A DNA stretch of 64,000 bases from positions 50,930-114,929 of the forward strand of contig JAFABI010000094.1 of NCBI GenBank assembly GCA_023426125.1. The letters are read 5' to 3'. The notes under the pieces are model-generated. The model did not search any database and had not been told where the DNA came from. It worked only from the letters and a program-made list of their open reading frames with translations. Position 1 is the stretch's first letter. Each line of letters begins with the position of its first letter. The position numbers and the translations under genes are program-made. Shown here one piece after another: positions 1 to 8,543 of this stretch. The DNA comes from Bacillota bacterium. Lineage in GTDB: Bacteria > Bacillota > Clostridia > Acetivibrionales > DTU013.

Positions 1-28
1 AATTATCATAGGAAAGAAGGTGTAACTG

Positions 29-472
29 TTGAAACTACATGAATTGCAACCTGCACCGGGTGCAAAAAGGGCTCCCGCAAGAAAGGGCAGAGGCACCGGT
101 TCAGGTAACGGCAAAACAGCCGGTAAAGGCCATAAGGGTCAGAATGCCCGTGCTGGCGGCGGCGTCAGGCCCGGATTTGAAGGTGGACAAATGCCTCTCT
201 ATAGAAGAATACCAAAGAGGGGATTCAACAATAAGATCTTTGCCAGTGACTATGCGGAAATCAATGTTTCCAGGCTGGAAATATTTGAAGACGGAACGGT
301 AGTCGATGGTGATTTGCTTAAGAAGAGCGGGATTTTAAAGAAACTAAAGGATGGCGTTTCCATTCTGGGGAATGGGGAACTGACCAAGAAACTTACTGTT
401 CAAGCTGCAAGATTCACCAAGACAGCTTCTGAAAAGATTGAGGCTGTGGGAGGAAAGGTAGAGGTGGTATAG
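29..472 (+). CDS. rplO: 50S ribosomal protein L15
   Basis: Component of the large ribosomal subunit that binds 23S rRNA late in assembly. The 147-residue product has the family length, a Gly/Arg/Lys-rich N-terminal tail (residues 10-50) and the L15 signature EGGQMPLYRRIPKRGF at about residues 51-66. It starts at a TTG, with the ribosome site GGAAAGAAGG at 11-20 and typical spacing; there is no better ATG. It is followed after one base by secY, the order expected in the spc operon, so the two are co-transcribed. The gene upstream (normally rpmD) lies outside the window. Confidence 0.98.
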   Translation: MKLHELQPAPGAKRAPARKGRGTGSGNGKTAGKGHKGQNARAGGGVRPGFEGGQMPLYRRIPKRGFNNKIFASDYAEINVSRLEIFEDGTVVDGDLLKKSGILKKLKDGVSILGNGELTKKLTVQAARFTKTASEKIEAVGGKVEVV

Positions 473-473
473 G

Positions 474-1772
474 ATGGGCGGAATGTTGGAAATTCTGCGC
501 AATGCCTGGAAGATTCCCGACCTGCGCAGGAAGCTCCTGTTTACCATTGCAATGCTTATTGTCTTCAGAATTGGCGCCCATATACCGGTTCCCGGTATGG
601 ATGCCGCACAGTTCGCCAAACTGCTGGAAAGTACAGGTTCATTGGGCGGCTTTCTTGACATAGTTTCAGGCGGTGCCCTTAAAACGGCTACCTTGTTTGC
701 AATGAGCATCACCCCATATATCAATTCATCTATCATCATGCAGCTGCTTACGGTGGCCATACCTGCGCTGGAAAGGCTCCAGAAGGAAGGCGAGGAAGGC
801 AGAAAGATCATCCAGCAGTACGTCAGATACGGTACGGTTGTTCTGGGTCTTGTACAGGCAATCGGTTTATACTTTACGATGCGGGCCGGCGGTGCGGTTG
901 CGGACGGAGGTTCCGTCTGGAGCTTCCTTACAATAGTCCTGTCATTTACCGCAGGTACGGCATTCCTGATGTGGCTTGGTGAGCAAATAAACGAATTTGG
1001 TATCGGAAACGGTATTTCCCTTATCATATTTGCCGGTATAGTGTCAAGAGGTCCGCAGGGTGCCCTTGGAATTGTAGACAATTACAGGCTGGGCAACTTC
1101 GGAGAGGGTATTTTCGGAATATTTGTTATTATACTCATTTTGGCTGCGTTTGTGGCAATGATATCATTAGTTATCTGGGTACAGCAGGCTGAGAGAAGAA
1201 TTCCCATCCAGTATGCCAAGCGGATGGTGGGAAGAAAAATGTATGGCGGACAAAGCACGCATCTGCCCATCAAGGTGAACCTGGCAGGCGTTATTCCCAT
1301 AATCTTTGCAATGTCCATCATGATGTTTCCTTCAACCATCATCACAATGTTTTTTGCAGGCGCCGACAACTGGTTTGTGAATCTTTTCAAAAATCCTGAA
1401 AAAAGCTGGATTTATGTTATTGTATATGCATTTTTGATAATCTTCTTCACGTTCTTCTACTCGGTAATCCAGTTCAATCCTATCGAGATAGCGAACAATA
1501 TGAAGAAAAACGGCGGGTTCATACCTGGCTTGAGGCCTGGTAAGCCTACTTCCGACTACATTGCAAAGGTGCTCAACAGGGTTACCTGGTTTGGAGGCTT
1601 TTTCCTCGCCGCAGTTACTGTGCTTCCCATTGTAATGGGAAATCTTACAGGTATCAGCGGGTTGTGGTTTGGCGGTACTGCAGTGCTCATCCTTGTAGGT
1701 GTTGCACTGGATACCATAAAGCAGGTGGAATCTCAGATGCTGATGAGGCATTACAAAGGATTCCTGGAGTAA
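474..1772 (+). CDS. secY: Preprotein translocase subunit SecY
   Basis: Channel subunit of the SecYEG translocon in the cytoplasmic membrane, which exports or inserts unfolded proteins with SecA. The 432-residue product has the expected length and about ten hydrophobic segments. The N-terminus carries the conserved FRIGAHIPVPG (about residues 32-42), followed by the plug region and SITPYINSSIIMQLL (about residues 79-93). The cytoplasmic RRIPIQYAKR loop and GLRPGKPTSDYI (after residue 340) are also typical. The start ATG follows the rplO stop by one base; its ribosome site lies in the end of rplO. An ATG three codons later is a possible alternative. Confidence 0.98.
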   Translation: MGGMLEILRNAWKIPDLRRKLLFTIAMLIVFRIGAHIPVPGMDAAQFAKLLESTGSLGGFLDIVSGGALKTATLFAMSITPYINSSIIMQLLTVAIPALERLQKEGEEGRKIIQQYVRYGTVVLGLVQAIGLYFTMRAGGAVADGGSVWSFLTIVLSFTAGTAFLMWLGEQINEFGIGNGISLIIFAGIVSRGPQGALGIVDNYRLGNFGEGIFGIFVIILILAAFVAMISLVIWVQQAERRIPIQYAKRMVGRKMYGGQSTHLPIKVNLAGVIPIIFAMSIMMFPSTIITMFFAGADNWFVNLFKNPEKSWIYVIVYAFLIIFFTFFYSVIQFNPIEIANNMKKNGGFIPGLRPGKPTSDYIAKVLNRVTWFGGFFLAAVTVLPIVMGNLTGISGLWFGGTAVLILVGVALDTIKQVESQMLMRHYKGFLE

Positions 1773-1784
1773 GTGAGGTAGAGA

Positions 1785-2432
1785 ATGAGACTAGTTTTAC
1801 TTGGCGCACCCGGAGCCGGAAAAGGGACCCAGGCGGTGAATCTTTCCGAAAAGCTCAAGGTTCCTCATATTTCCACAGGGGATATTTTCCGGTACAATAT
1901 CAAGAACGGCACGCTGTTGGGCAAAATGGCAAAGGAATATATTGACAAGGGCGCGCTGGTTCCCGATGAAGTGACCATAGGAATTGTGAAGGACAGATTG
2001 GCGCAGGAGGACTGCTCGGGAGGATTTATACTCGACGGTTATCCAAGGACAATCCCTCAGGCGGAAAGCCTCGACGCCGTTCTTGCTGAAATGGGTGCCA
2101 GCCTCGATTACGCAGTGGACATATTCGTTCCGGACGCTGAAATCATCAAAAGGCTGTCTGGAAGGAGAGTATGCCCCTCCTGCGGTATGAGCTACCATAT
2201 CCAATTCGGGCCTCCTGAAAAAGGCGGAATCTGTGATGTGTGCAAGGCTTCTTTGATCCAAAGGGAGGATGACCTTGAAGCTACGGTGCTCAGTCGGCTG
2301 GAAACCTATCACAGGCAGACTGAGCCCCTGATGGGGTATTACAAGGGCAAAGGCAAGCTGCTGGTGGTTGAGGGCCAGGATAAGATTAGCGATACGACTA
2401 CCGAGATGATAAAGGTGTTGGGAATAAAATAA
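1785..2432 (+). CDS. adk: Adenylate kinase, zinc-LID type
   Basis: Cytosolic enzyme that interconverts ATP + AMP and 2 ADP. The 215-residue product has the P-loop GAPGAGKGT at residues 7-15, the AMP-binding DGYPRT (84-89) and a long-form LID domain. Four cysteines in the LID, C130, C133, C150 and C153, form the structural zinc site common in Gram-positive adenylate kinases. The gene sits between secY and map, as in most Firmicutes. The ATG has the site AGTGAGGTAGAG just upstream. Its stop abuts the map start, so the two are translationally close. Confidence 0.98.
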   Translation: MRLVLLGAPGAGKGTQAVNLSEKLKVPHISTGDIFRYNIKNGTLLGKMAKEYIDKGALVPDEVTIGIVKDRLAQEDCSGGFILDGYPRTIPQAESLDAVLAEMGASLDYAVDIFVPDAEIIKRLSGRRVCPSCGMSYHIQFGPPEKGGICDVCKASLIQREDDLEATVLSRLETYHRQTEPLMGYYKGKGKLLVVEGQDKISDTTTEMIKVLGIK

Positions 2433-3203
2433 ATGTTGTCAATTAAGTCGAAAAGTGAAATAGAATTAATGAAAAAGGCCTGTGAAATCGTTGCGACCGC
2501 CCATGAACTTATAAGAGAAGCGGTAAGGCCCGGAATAACCACACAGGAACTGGACAGGATTGCCACCGAGTATATCAGAAGGCAGAATGCAATTCCTTCA
2601 TTTCTTGGGGTTAAATGCGGAGTGCCGGGCGGGCCGGATTTCCCCGCGACGATATGCGCATCGGTCAATAATGAAGTTATACACGGCATACCGGGTTTAA
2701 GAGTGTTAAAAGATGGAGATATTATAAGTATTGATATCGGGGCATTTTTGAACGGATTTCATGCCGATGCCGCAAGAACGTTCCCTGTAGGCAGGGTATC
2801 GGAAAAAGCTCAGAAGCTGATTGTGGTAACGGAGCAAAGCTTTTTTGAAGGGGTTAAACAAGCCGTGCCTGGGAACAGGATTATTGATATATCGACGGCA
2901 ATACAGGAGTATGTCGAGGGGTTTGGGTATTCGGTAGTCCGGGACTTCGTAGGACACGGCATAGGAAGGGAATTATGGGAACCGCCGCAGATTCCCAACT
3001 ACCGCACCCGTGAAAGAGGTCCGAGGTTGGAAGCCGGTATGACCCTTGCAATAGAACCGATGGTTAATGAAGGAAGGCATCATGTAGCGATGCTGGATAA
3101 TAAATGGACAGTTGTTACCGCTGATGGAAGTCTTTCGGCACACTATGAGAACACCATTGCCATTACGGATACACAACCGATAATTATGACAAAACTCAAC
3201 TGA
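2433..3203 (+). CDS. map: Methionine aminopeptidase type I
   Basis: Removes the initiator methionine from nascent proteins. The 256-residue product contains the five metal ligands of the pita-bread fold: D101, D112, H175 (in DFVGHGIGRE), E208 (in IEPM) and E239, plus the conserved H84. The ATG follows the adk stop with no gap, so translation probably couples to adk; no separate strong ribosome site is obvious. No N-terminal zinc-finger or SH3-like extension is present, so it is the short bacterial type Ia form. Confidence 0.97.
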   Translation: MLSIKSKSEIELMKKACEIVATAHELIREAVRPGITTQELDRIATEYIRRQNAIPSFLGVKCGVPGGPDFPATICASVNNEVIHGIPGLRVLKDGDIISIDIGAFLNGFHADAARTFPVGRVSEKAQKLIVVTEQSFFEGVKQAVPGNRIIDISTAIQEYVEGFGYSVVRDFVGHGIGRELWEPPQIPNYRTRERGPRLEAGMTLAIEPMVNEGRHHVAMLDNKWTVVTADGSLSAHYENTIAITDTQPIIMTKLN

Positions 3204-3259
3204 TTTTTATCAGGGAAAGGGAAGAGGAATTGGAAGCTTATAATGACGAAAAATCCATG

Positions 3260-3287
3260 TCTGGTTTCTAGTTTCTGGTCTCTAGCT
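3260..3287. repeat. Two tandem copies of a 14-bp unit
   Basis: In the 98-bp gap between map and the KOW gene, TCTGGTTTCTAGTT (3260-3273) is followed directly by TCTGGTCTCTAGCT (3274-3287), two mismatches apart. The run ends shortly before the ribosome site of the next gene. No function is evident. Confidence 0.5.
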
Positions 3288-3310
3288 TCTGAAGTTTCGA
3301 GGTGAGGTTT

Positions 3311-3598
3311 TTGAGTATAGCTTTAGGCCAGATAGTAGTTTCAAAGGCTGGAAGGGATGCCGGCAAAAGGTTCCTGGTAATGAAGGTGGTTGACGGACAA
3401 TTTGTTCAGATCGCCGATGGTGACTTACGAAGGGTTGAAAAACCGAAAAAAAAGAAAATCAAGCACCTGGAGCTGACCGGCGAAGTAGCAGAAACCGTAG
3501 GAGAGAAACTAAAGGGCAATGCCAGGATAACAAATCCTGAAGTGAGGAAAGCACTGGCAGTGCATAAAGGTGATTCTGAAAAAGGAAGTAATTTATAA
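3311..3598 (+). CDS. KOW-domain RNA-binding protein (L14E-like)
   Basis: Small basic protein of about 95 residues with an N-terminal KOW-type beta motif (GQIVVSKAGRDAGKRFLV) and a Lys-rich middle (PKKKKIKH). Proteins of this type, related to archaeal/eukaryotic ribosomal L14e, lie between map and infA in many Clostridia and are thought to bind RNA; the exact role is unknown. I chose the TTG at 3311 because GAGGTGAGG (3299-3307) sits just before it; an in-frame GTG at 3302 lies inside that site. The next gene, infA, follows after 21 bases. Confidence 0.85.
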   Translation: MSIALGQIVVSKAGRDAGKRFLVMKVVDGQFVQIADGDLRRVEKPKKKKIKHLELTGEVAETVGEKLKGNARITNPEVRKALAVHKGDSEKGSNL

Positions 3599-3619
3599 TT
3601 TGGTAAGGAGGTTTGAGTT

Positions 3620-3838
3620 TTGTCAAAAGACGATGTTATTGAAGTAGAGGGTAAAATAATTGAGGCGTTGCCGAATGCAATGTTCCAGGTGGAGTTGGAA
3701 AACGGACACAAGGTACTGGCGCATATATCCGGCAAACTGAGGATGAATTTTATCAGAATTTTACCGGGGGATAAGGTAACGATCGAATTATCGCCTTATG
3801 ATTTGACCCGCGGCAGAATTACGTGGAGAGCCAAATAA
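3620..3838 (+). CDS. infA: Translation initiation factor IF-1
   Basis: Binds the A site of the 30S subunit during initiation and aids IF-2 and IF-3. The 72-residue product is exactly the family length and is an S1-like OB fold (GKIIEALPNAMFQVELENGH, then HISGKLRMNFIRILPGDKV). It begins with TTG at 3620, preceded by the strong site AAGGAGG at 3605-3611, a typical clostridial arrangement. It lies in the standard order map-KOW-infA-rpmJ. Confidence 0.98.
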   Translation: MSKDDVIEVEGKIIEALPNAMFQVELENGHKVLAHISGKLRMNFIRILPGDKVTIELSPYDLTRGRITWRAK

Positions 3839-3855
3839 TCAGGGAGGTTTGGGAA

Positions 3856-3969
3856 ATGAAAGTAAAACCATCTGTAAAGACAATGTGTGAGAAGTGCAAG
3901 ATCATAAAAAGAAAAGGCAGAGTAATGGTCATCTGCGAAAACCCAAAGCATAAACAGAAGCAAGGCTAA
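3856..3969 (+). CDS. rpmJ: 50S ribosomal protein L36, zinc-binding
   Basis: Smallest large-subunit protein, 37 residues, contacting 23S rRNA. It has the zinc-ribbon ligands C11, C14, C27 and H32 of the C+ type, so it belongs to the zinc-dependent form. ATG at 3856 follows the site AGGGAGG (3841-3847). The position after infA is canonical. A gap of about 240 bases with a promoter separates it from rpsM. Confidence 0.97.
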   Translation: MKVKPSVKTMCEKCKIIKRKGRVMVICENPKHKQKQG

Positions 3970-3996
3970 AAAACTAAAAAATATTTTAAGATTAGC

Positions 3997-4025
3997 TTGT
4001 ATTCATGCGGATGATGTGATACAAT
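3997..4025 (+). promoter_or_regulatory. Probable promoter of the rpsM-rplQ block
   Basis: TTGTAT (3997-4002) and TACAAT (4020-4025) are separated by 17 bp, with an extended -10 (TGA before the hexamer). It lies in the 240-bp gap between rpmJ and rpsM. Downstream, CATATCCGGC (4094-4103) can pair imperfectly with GCCGTATATG (4111-4120), a possible leader hairpin. The call rests on hexamer match only. Confidence 0.5.
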
Positions 4026-4209
4026 TTAGCGTCAATGTGTATAGAACTGCACATTAACAGATTTCAATTGAATTTACCACCTCGGAGCGGCTGCATATCC
4101 GGCGAAGCCTGCCGTATATGTTCCGGGTGTTAATTTATATTGTTTACACGTGATTTGAGATGCGTAACCACAAAGCGGTTTAGGATTTAATTTGGAGGTG
4201 TTAAACAAG

Positions 4210-4584
4210 ATGGCTCGTATTGCCGGAGTTGACCTACCTAGAGAGAAACGGGTAGAAATTGGATTGACTTACATCTTTGGAATCGGAAGAAGCAAGTCAA
4301 ATGAAATCTTAGCTAAAACGGGCGTAAACCCTGACACAAGGATCAGGGACCTGACGGACGATGAAATTAGCAAGTTGAGGGAAATAATTGATAAGGAATA
4401 CAAGGTGGAAGGCGATCTGAGAAGAGAAACCTCCCTCAATATCAAGAGGTTGATCGAAATCGGTTGCTACAGGGGAAGAAGACACAGGCAGGGTTTGCCT
4501 GTAAGAGGGCAAAGGACAAAAACCAATGCCAGGACAAGAAAAGGACCCAAGAAAACAGTAGGCGTGCAAAGAAAGAAAGCGTAA
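4210..4584 (+). CDS. rpsM: 30S ribosomal protein S13
   Basis: Small-subunit head protein that contacts 16S rRNA and bridges to the 50S subunit. The product (124 residues from ATG 4210) begins MARIAGVDLPREKRVEIGL, the classic S13 start, and ends with the basic tail RGQRTKTNARTRKGPKKT. The ATG at 4210 is preceded by GGAGGTG; in-frame codons upstream to 4192 overlap that site and are not used. It heads the rpsM-rpsK-rpsD-rpoA-rplQ block. Confidence 0.98.
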   Translation: MARIAGVDLPREKRVEIGLTYIFGIGRSKSNEILAKTGVNPDTRIRDLTDDEISKLREIIDKEYKVEGDLRRETSLNIKRLIEIGCYRGRRHRQGLPVRGQRTKTNARTRKGPKKTVGVQRKKA

Positions 4585-4603
4585 TAAGGAGGTTGGCGTT
4601 TGA

Positions 4604-5008
4604 ATGGCAACGAAAACTGCTGGTGCTAAAAGAGTCACCAGAAAAAGAAGAGAACGTAAGAATATTGAGCGCGGTGCAGCACATATCCGCTCAACATTTA
4701 ACAATACCATCGTAACCATCACCGATACGGCAGGCAATGCATTGTCCTGGGCAAGTGCAGGTGGATTGGGTTTCAGGGGGTCAAGGAAGAACACTCCGTT
4801 TGCTGCGCAGATGGCGGCTGAAACTGCTTCGAAAGCTGCGATGGAGCATGGTTTGAAAACCGTCGAGGTATATGTGAAAGGTCCCGGGGCAGGCAGAGAG
4901 GCTGCAATCAGAGCACTGCAGGCTGCAGGACTTGACGTAAGCCTTATTAAAGATGTAACGCCTATTCCCCATAACGGGTGTAGGCCGCCCAAGAGAAGAA
5001 GAGTGTAA
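4604..5008 (+). CDS. rpsK: 30S ribosomal protein S11
   Basis: Platform protein of the 30S subunit near the mRNA exit. The 134-residue product includes HIRSTFNNTIVTITD (about residues 27-41) and the C-terminal DVTPIPHNGCRPPKRRRV, both diagnostic. ATG 4604 follows AAGGAGG. It lies 19 bases after rpsM and 19 before rpsD. Confidence 0.98.
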   Translation: MATKTAGAKRVTRKRRERKNIERGAAHIRSTFNNTIVTITDTAGNALSWASAGGLGFRGSRKNTPFAAQMAAETASKAAMEHGLKTVEVYVKGPGAGREAAIRALQAAGLDVSLIKDVTPIPHNGCRPPKRRRV

Positions 5009-5027
5009 TGTGGAGGTGTTAAAATAG

Positions 5028-5654
5028 ATGGCAAGGTATATTGACGCATCTTGCAAGCTCTGCCGCAGGGAAGGCGAAAAGCTTTTCCTCAAGGGTGAAA
5101 GGTGCTATACGAATAAATGCTCGGTTTCCAGGAGGGTATATGCTCCCGGCCAGCATGGACAGCAGAAGAAGAAAATGTCCGAATACGGTTTGCAGCTTCG
5201 CGAAAAGCAGAAGGTCAGAAGATTTTATGGCGTTCTTGAAACCCAATTCAGGAATTACTTCGCAATGGCCGTCTCGAAGAAGGGCGTTACCGGTGAAAAC
5301 CTGCTTAAGATACTGGAAAGCAGGCTGGATAATGTCGTATACAGGCTGGGACTTTCAACATCCAGGCCGGAGGCCAGACAACTGGTAAGGCACGGACACT
5401 TTACAGTAAACGGGCAGAAGGCCAACATTCCGTCGATGCTATTGGATCCCGGCGATGTTGTGGCTGTGAAGGACCAGTTCAAGAGCTCAGCCAAGGTCAA
5501 GTCCATTGTCGATATCGCAGGCGGCAAGGTTGTACCGAAGTGGCTTGAATTCGACGCGGAAAATTTAGCAGGCAAAGTTGTTAATCTGCCGGCAAGGGAA
5601 GAGATCGACCTTCCTATCAGGGAGCACCTCATCGTAGAGCGCTACTCCAGATAA
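5028..5654 (+). CDS. rpsD: 30S ribosomal protein S4, zinc-binding
   Basis: Primary 16S rRNA-binding protein that nucleates 30S assembly. The 208-residue product has an N-terminal Cys4 zinc site (C9, C12, C26, C31) and an S4 RNA-binding domain around residues 98-160 (SRLDNVVYRLGL). In this genome it is inside the alpha operon between rpsK and rpoA, unlike Bacillus subtilis, where rpsD is monocistronic. S4 represses its own operon in several bacteria; the hairpin downstream may be relevant but is not a proven target. Confidence 0.98.
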   Translation: MARYIDASCKLCRREGEKLFLKGERCYTNKCSVSRRVYAPGQHGQQKKKMSEYGLQLREKQKVRRFYGVLETQFRNYFAMAVSKKGVTGENLLKILESRLDNVVYRLGLSTSRPEARQLVRHGHFTVNGQKANIPSMLLDPGDVVAVKDQFKSSAKVKSIVDIAGGKVVPKWLEFDAENLAGKVVNLPAREEIDLPIREHLIVERYSR

Positions 5655-5707
5655 GTAAGGGAATTTTAATTTATTTATACCGGATTACAGGAAACGATCA
5701 GTTCGTC

Positions 5708-5756
5708 GGGGGGGAAGGAACGGCGGAATACCGCTCCTCCCCTCCCCAAAAAGCAA
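5708..5756 (+). other. GC-rich imperfect hairpin between rpsD and rpoA
   Basis: In the 220-bp gap, a G-rich arm (starting about 5708), the inner stem GGCGG-AATA-CCGC, and a C-rich arm (CTCCTCCCCTCCCC, to about 5756) form an imperfect stem-loop. It is followed by A residues, not a T tract, so it is not an ordinary terminator. It could attenuate or stabilise the message between the ribosomal genes and rpoA. Confidence 0.4.
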
Positions 5757-5876
5757 CTGAGTATTCCAAAAGGCAGCAAGAGCTGAGTAATGAATAGAAA
5801 AGTTTTGTATGATACAAGGATTGTGAATCAGTTGCCCTCAAATTAACAAAATTGCAAGTATAAGGGAGGGTTTTTG

Positions 5877-6824
5877 TTGATCGAAATAGAAAAGCCAAAA
5901 ATTGAATGTGTACAATCCAGTGAAGATAATGCGTACGGAAAATTTGTAATCGAGCCTCTTGAAAGAGGTTACGGCATTACTCTGGGGAATTCCCTGCGGA
6001 GGATTCTTCTTTCTTCCTTACCGGGTGTAGCAGTAACATCCATAAAGATAGACGGAGTTCTCCACGAGTTTTCAACCGTACCCGGTGTTATTGAAGACGT
6101 CACTGAGATCATTCTCAATGTAAAGAGTCTATCAATGAAGCTGTACAGTGATGGCCCGAAGATCGTGTATATCGATGCCGATGGCGAAGGTCCGGTAACT
6201 GCAGGCGATATAAAAGCTGATTCCGATGTGGAGATACTGAATCCGGATCTGCACATTTGTACGCTCAACGGGGAAAGCAGATTTTATATGGAATTGGTAG
6301 TTAGTAAAAGCAGAGGGTACATACCGGCGGAAAAGAACAAGCAGGCAGGTCAGCCCATAGGTATAATTCCTGTGGACTCAATTTATACACCTGTCAGAAA
6401 AGTCAACTACACCGTTGAAAATACGCGTGTAGGCCAGGTGACCGATTATGACAAGCTGACGCTTGAAGTCTGGACCAACGGAAGCATCAAGCCTGATGAA
6501 GCCATCAGCCTCGGTGCAAAGATCCTCAGCGAACACTTGAATCTCTTTATTGACCTGTCGGATCATGCGAAGCATACCGAGATCATGGTGGAAAAAGAGG
6601 AAACAAAGAAGGAAAAAGTTCTTGAGATGACCATCGAGGAGCTGGATCTTTCCGTGAGATCATACAACTGCTTGAAGAGGGCCGGTATAAATACTGTTGA
6701 GGATCTTACCAACAGGACCGAGGAAGATATGATGAAAGTAAGGAATCTCGGCAGGAAGTCGCTGGAAGAAGTGCTTCAGAAGCTTCATGCTTTAGGATTG
6801 GCGCTCGCTCCGAGCGAGGATTAA
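5877..6824 (+). CDS. rpoA: DNA-directed RNA polymerase subunit alpha
   Basis: Assembly platform of RNA polymerase, with a C-terminal domain that binds UP elements and activators. The 315-residue product has the N-terminal dimerisation domain (EPLERGYGITLGNSLRRILL near residues 26-45) and the alpha-CTD (after about 245) with RNLGRKSLEEV. Two adjacent TTG codons, 5874 and 5877, could start it; 5877 gives MIEIEKPKIE, the usual beginning, at better spacing from GGGAGGG (5864-5870). Confidence 0.98.
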   Translation: MIEIEKPKIECVQSSEDNAYGKFVIEPLERGYGITLGNSLRRILLSSLPGVAVTSIKIDGVLHEFSTVPGVIEDVTEIILNVKSLSMKLYSDGPKIVYIDADGEGPVTAGDIKADSDVEILNPDLHICTLNGESRFYMELVVSKSRGYIPAEKNKQAGQPIGIIPVDSIYTPVRKVNYTVENTRVGQVTDYDKLTLEVWTNGSIKPDEAISLGAKILSEHLNLFIDLSDHAKHTEIMVEKEETKKEKVLEMTIEELDLSVRSYNCLKRAGINTVEDLTNRTEEDMMKVRNLGRKSLEEVLQKLHALGLALAPSED

Positions 6825-6855
6825 AAGTTAAGTGTGAATTGGGAGGTAATAAGAA

Positions 6856-7383
6856 ATGCCAGCACAACGTAAACTGGGACGTGCAACGGATCAAAGAAAA
6901 GCTATGTTGAAAGGCCTGGTAACCGCTTTTTTTGAGAACGGTAAAATAGAAACTACCGAAGCAAGAGCCAAAGAAGTAAAGAACATCGCGGAAAAATTGA
7001 TTGCCATGGCCATCAAGGAAGCCGATAATTTTACTTCTAAGCAGATCAAGGTCAGCGCGCCCAAGCTTGACAGCACAGGTAAAAAAATCACCAAGTCGGC
7101 TACTTCAAAAAACAACAAGAAATACGAGGTTGTGGATAGGGAAGAAAAGACCGATATGGTGACAGTGGACAATGCATCCAGGCTTAATGCCAGAAGAAGG
7201 GCAATGAACTGGATTTACAGGGTTAAGGATGAGAAAGGTAAAACGGTTAATGTCGTTGACAGACTGTTTGAGGATATAGCTCCCAAATTCAAAGGGGTAA
7301 ACGGCGGCTATACAAGGATCTACAAGCTCGGGCCAAGAAGAGGCGACGCAGCGGAGGTAGTAATTCTTGAGCTTGTAAAGTAA
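6856..7383 (+). CDS. rplQ: 50S ribosomal protein L17, extended form
   Basis: Large-subunit protein near the exit tunnel. The N-terminus (RKLGRATDQRKAMLKGL) and C-terminus (GGYTRIYKLGPRRGDAAEV) are canonical. The product is 175 residues against about 112-130 in most bacteria: an insertion of roughly 55 residues, rich in Lys and Ser (around residues 52-108), separates the helical core from the C-terminal strands. ATG 6856 follows GGGAGGT. It ends the ribosomal block; a 240-bp gap follows. Confidence 0.97.
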   Translation: MPAQRKLGRATDQRKAMLKGLVTAFFENGKIETTEARAKEVKNIAEKLIAMAIKEADNFTSKQIKVSAPKLDSTGKKITKSATSKNNKKYEVVDREEKTDMVTVDNASRLNARRRAMNWIYRVKDEKGKTVNVVDRLFEDIAPKFKGVNGGYTRIYKLGPRRGDAAEVVILELVK

Positions 7384-7623
7384 ATGTGGTCTGAAGCTTC
7401 AGATCTGGAGGATCATATTTGACTTGCCGTTTTTGCCTTGTGATCTTGTTAGTAAGATTCTGGAAGGCGGCAGGTTTATTGTTATATGCGAAAATGTACG
7501 CAAATAGGGATTGGACATAGAAATATGGCCACATCCCTAATTTTGTATTGGGATTGTATATAAAGGAAAGGGGACACACCCGCTGAGTAACGGGTAATCC
7601 GTAACAGGAGGGAATGTCCTCTT
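7384..7623 (+). other. Gap rplQ-ecfA1: hairpin, no gene
   Basis: No coding frame is evident. TGCCG at 7422 onward and CGGCA near 7473 are the ends of a possible imperfect stem with an inner GATCTT/AAGAT pairing, which could terminate or attenuate the ribosomal message, but no T tract follows. Near the end, CCCG/CGGG pairs just before the ribosome site AGGAGGG (7606-7612) and may influence ecfA1 translation. Confidence 0.3.
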
Positions 7624-8514
7624 TTGAAAATGAAAGAAGGAAAAGGCATGCCGGGAAGTGTAAAAGATGAAATAATAAAAGTCAGGAACGCAAGCTATAT
7701 ATATAAATCTCATGACGAAGGCAGGCCGGATGTTACAGCTGTTACCGGTATTGATCTTTCCATAGGGAAAGGGGAGTTTCTTGTCATTCTCGGGCGGAAC
7801 GGCTCCGGAAAATCCACGCTTGCACGGCTGATGAATGCGCTGCTGTTACCTGCCGGCGGTACGGTATTTGTCAATGGCTTCGATACGTCGGATGAGAAGC
7901 TTATCTGGGAAATAAGGCGTTCAACGGGCATGGTTTTCCAAAACCCCGACAACCAGATTGTAGGAACAATAGTTGAGGAAGATGTGGCTTTTGGTCCTGA
8001 GAATCTTGGCGTTCCATCGGGAGAAATAAGGCAGCGTGTCGATGAAGCTCTTGATACCGTAGGGATGGCTGATTACAAAAAGCATGCGCCTCATCTGCTT
8101 TCCGGCGGGCAGAAGCAAAGGGTTGCGATTGCCGGCATTCTGGCGATGAAGCCGGAGTGCATCGTTCTTGATGAAGCAACCGCAATGCTAGATCCGGTAG
8201 GCCGGAAAGAAGTCATGCGGGTCCTGAAAAAGCTTAATGCCGAGGAAGGGATAACCATAGTCCTTATTACGCACCATATGGATGAGGCAGCTTCTGCCGG
8301 CAGGGTAGCCGTTATGGACAAGGGCAGCCTTGTCATGCTGGGTACTCCCCGTGAGGTGTTTTCCAATGTAGACAGGGTGAAAAGTCTTGGTCTGGACGTA
8401 CCGCAGGTTACAGAACTGCTTTATGAATTAAACAGGAAAGGGTTCAAACTGCCGCAGGATATTTTAACGGTTGACGAAGCTTATGAGTGCCTGGCCAGGG
8501 CGCTTTCCGAATGA
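7624..8514 (+). CDS. ecfA1: ECF transporter ATPase EcfA1
   Basis: First ATPase of an energy-coupling-factor vitamin/metal importer. The 296-residue product has Walker A GRNGSGKST (about residues 57-65), a Q-loop in VFQNPDNQIVG, the ABC signature LSGGQKQR and Walker B CIVLDEATAMLDP. The pattern rplQ-ecfA1-ecfA2-ecfT-truA is standard in Firmicutes; here other genes separate ecfA1 from ecfA2. TTG 7624 follows AGGAGGG with long spacing; ATG 7648 after AGAAGG is an equally plausible start and would shorten it by eight residues. No substrate-binding S component is in the window. Confidence 0.95.
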   Translation: MKMKEGKGMPGSVKDEIIKVRNASYIYKSHDEGRPDVTAVTGIDLSIGKGEFLVILGRNGSGKSTLARLMNALLLPAGGTVFVNGFDTSDEKLIWEIRRSTGMVFQNPDNQIVGTIVEEDVAFGPENLGVPSGEIRQRVDEALDTVGMADYKKHAPHLLSGGQKQRVAIAGILAMKPECIVLDEATAMLDPVGRKEVMRVLKKLNAEEGITIVLITHHMDEAASAGRVAVMDKGSLVMLGTPREVFSNVDRVKSLGLDVPQVTELLYELNRKGFKLPQDILTVDEAYECLARALSE

Positions 8515-8543
8515 GTTTTATATGATTTATATGGGAGCTTTCC

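Noticed and set aside
344..1081. 245-codon minus-strand frame opposite secY
   Set aside because: Overlaps rplO and secY, which are certain; no independent evidence.
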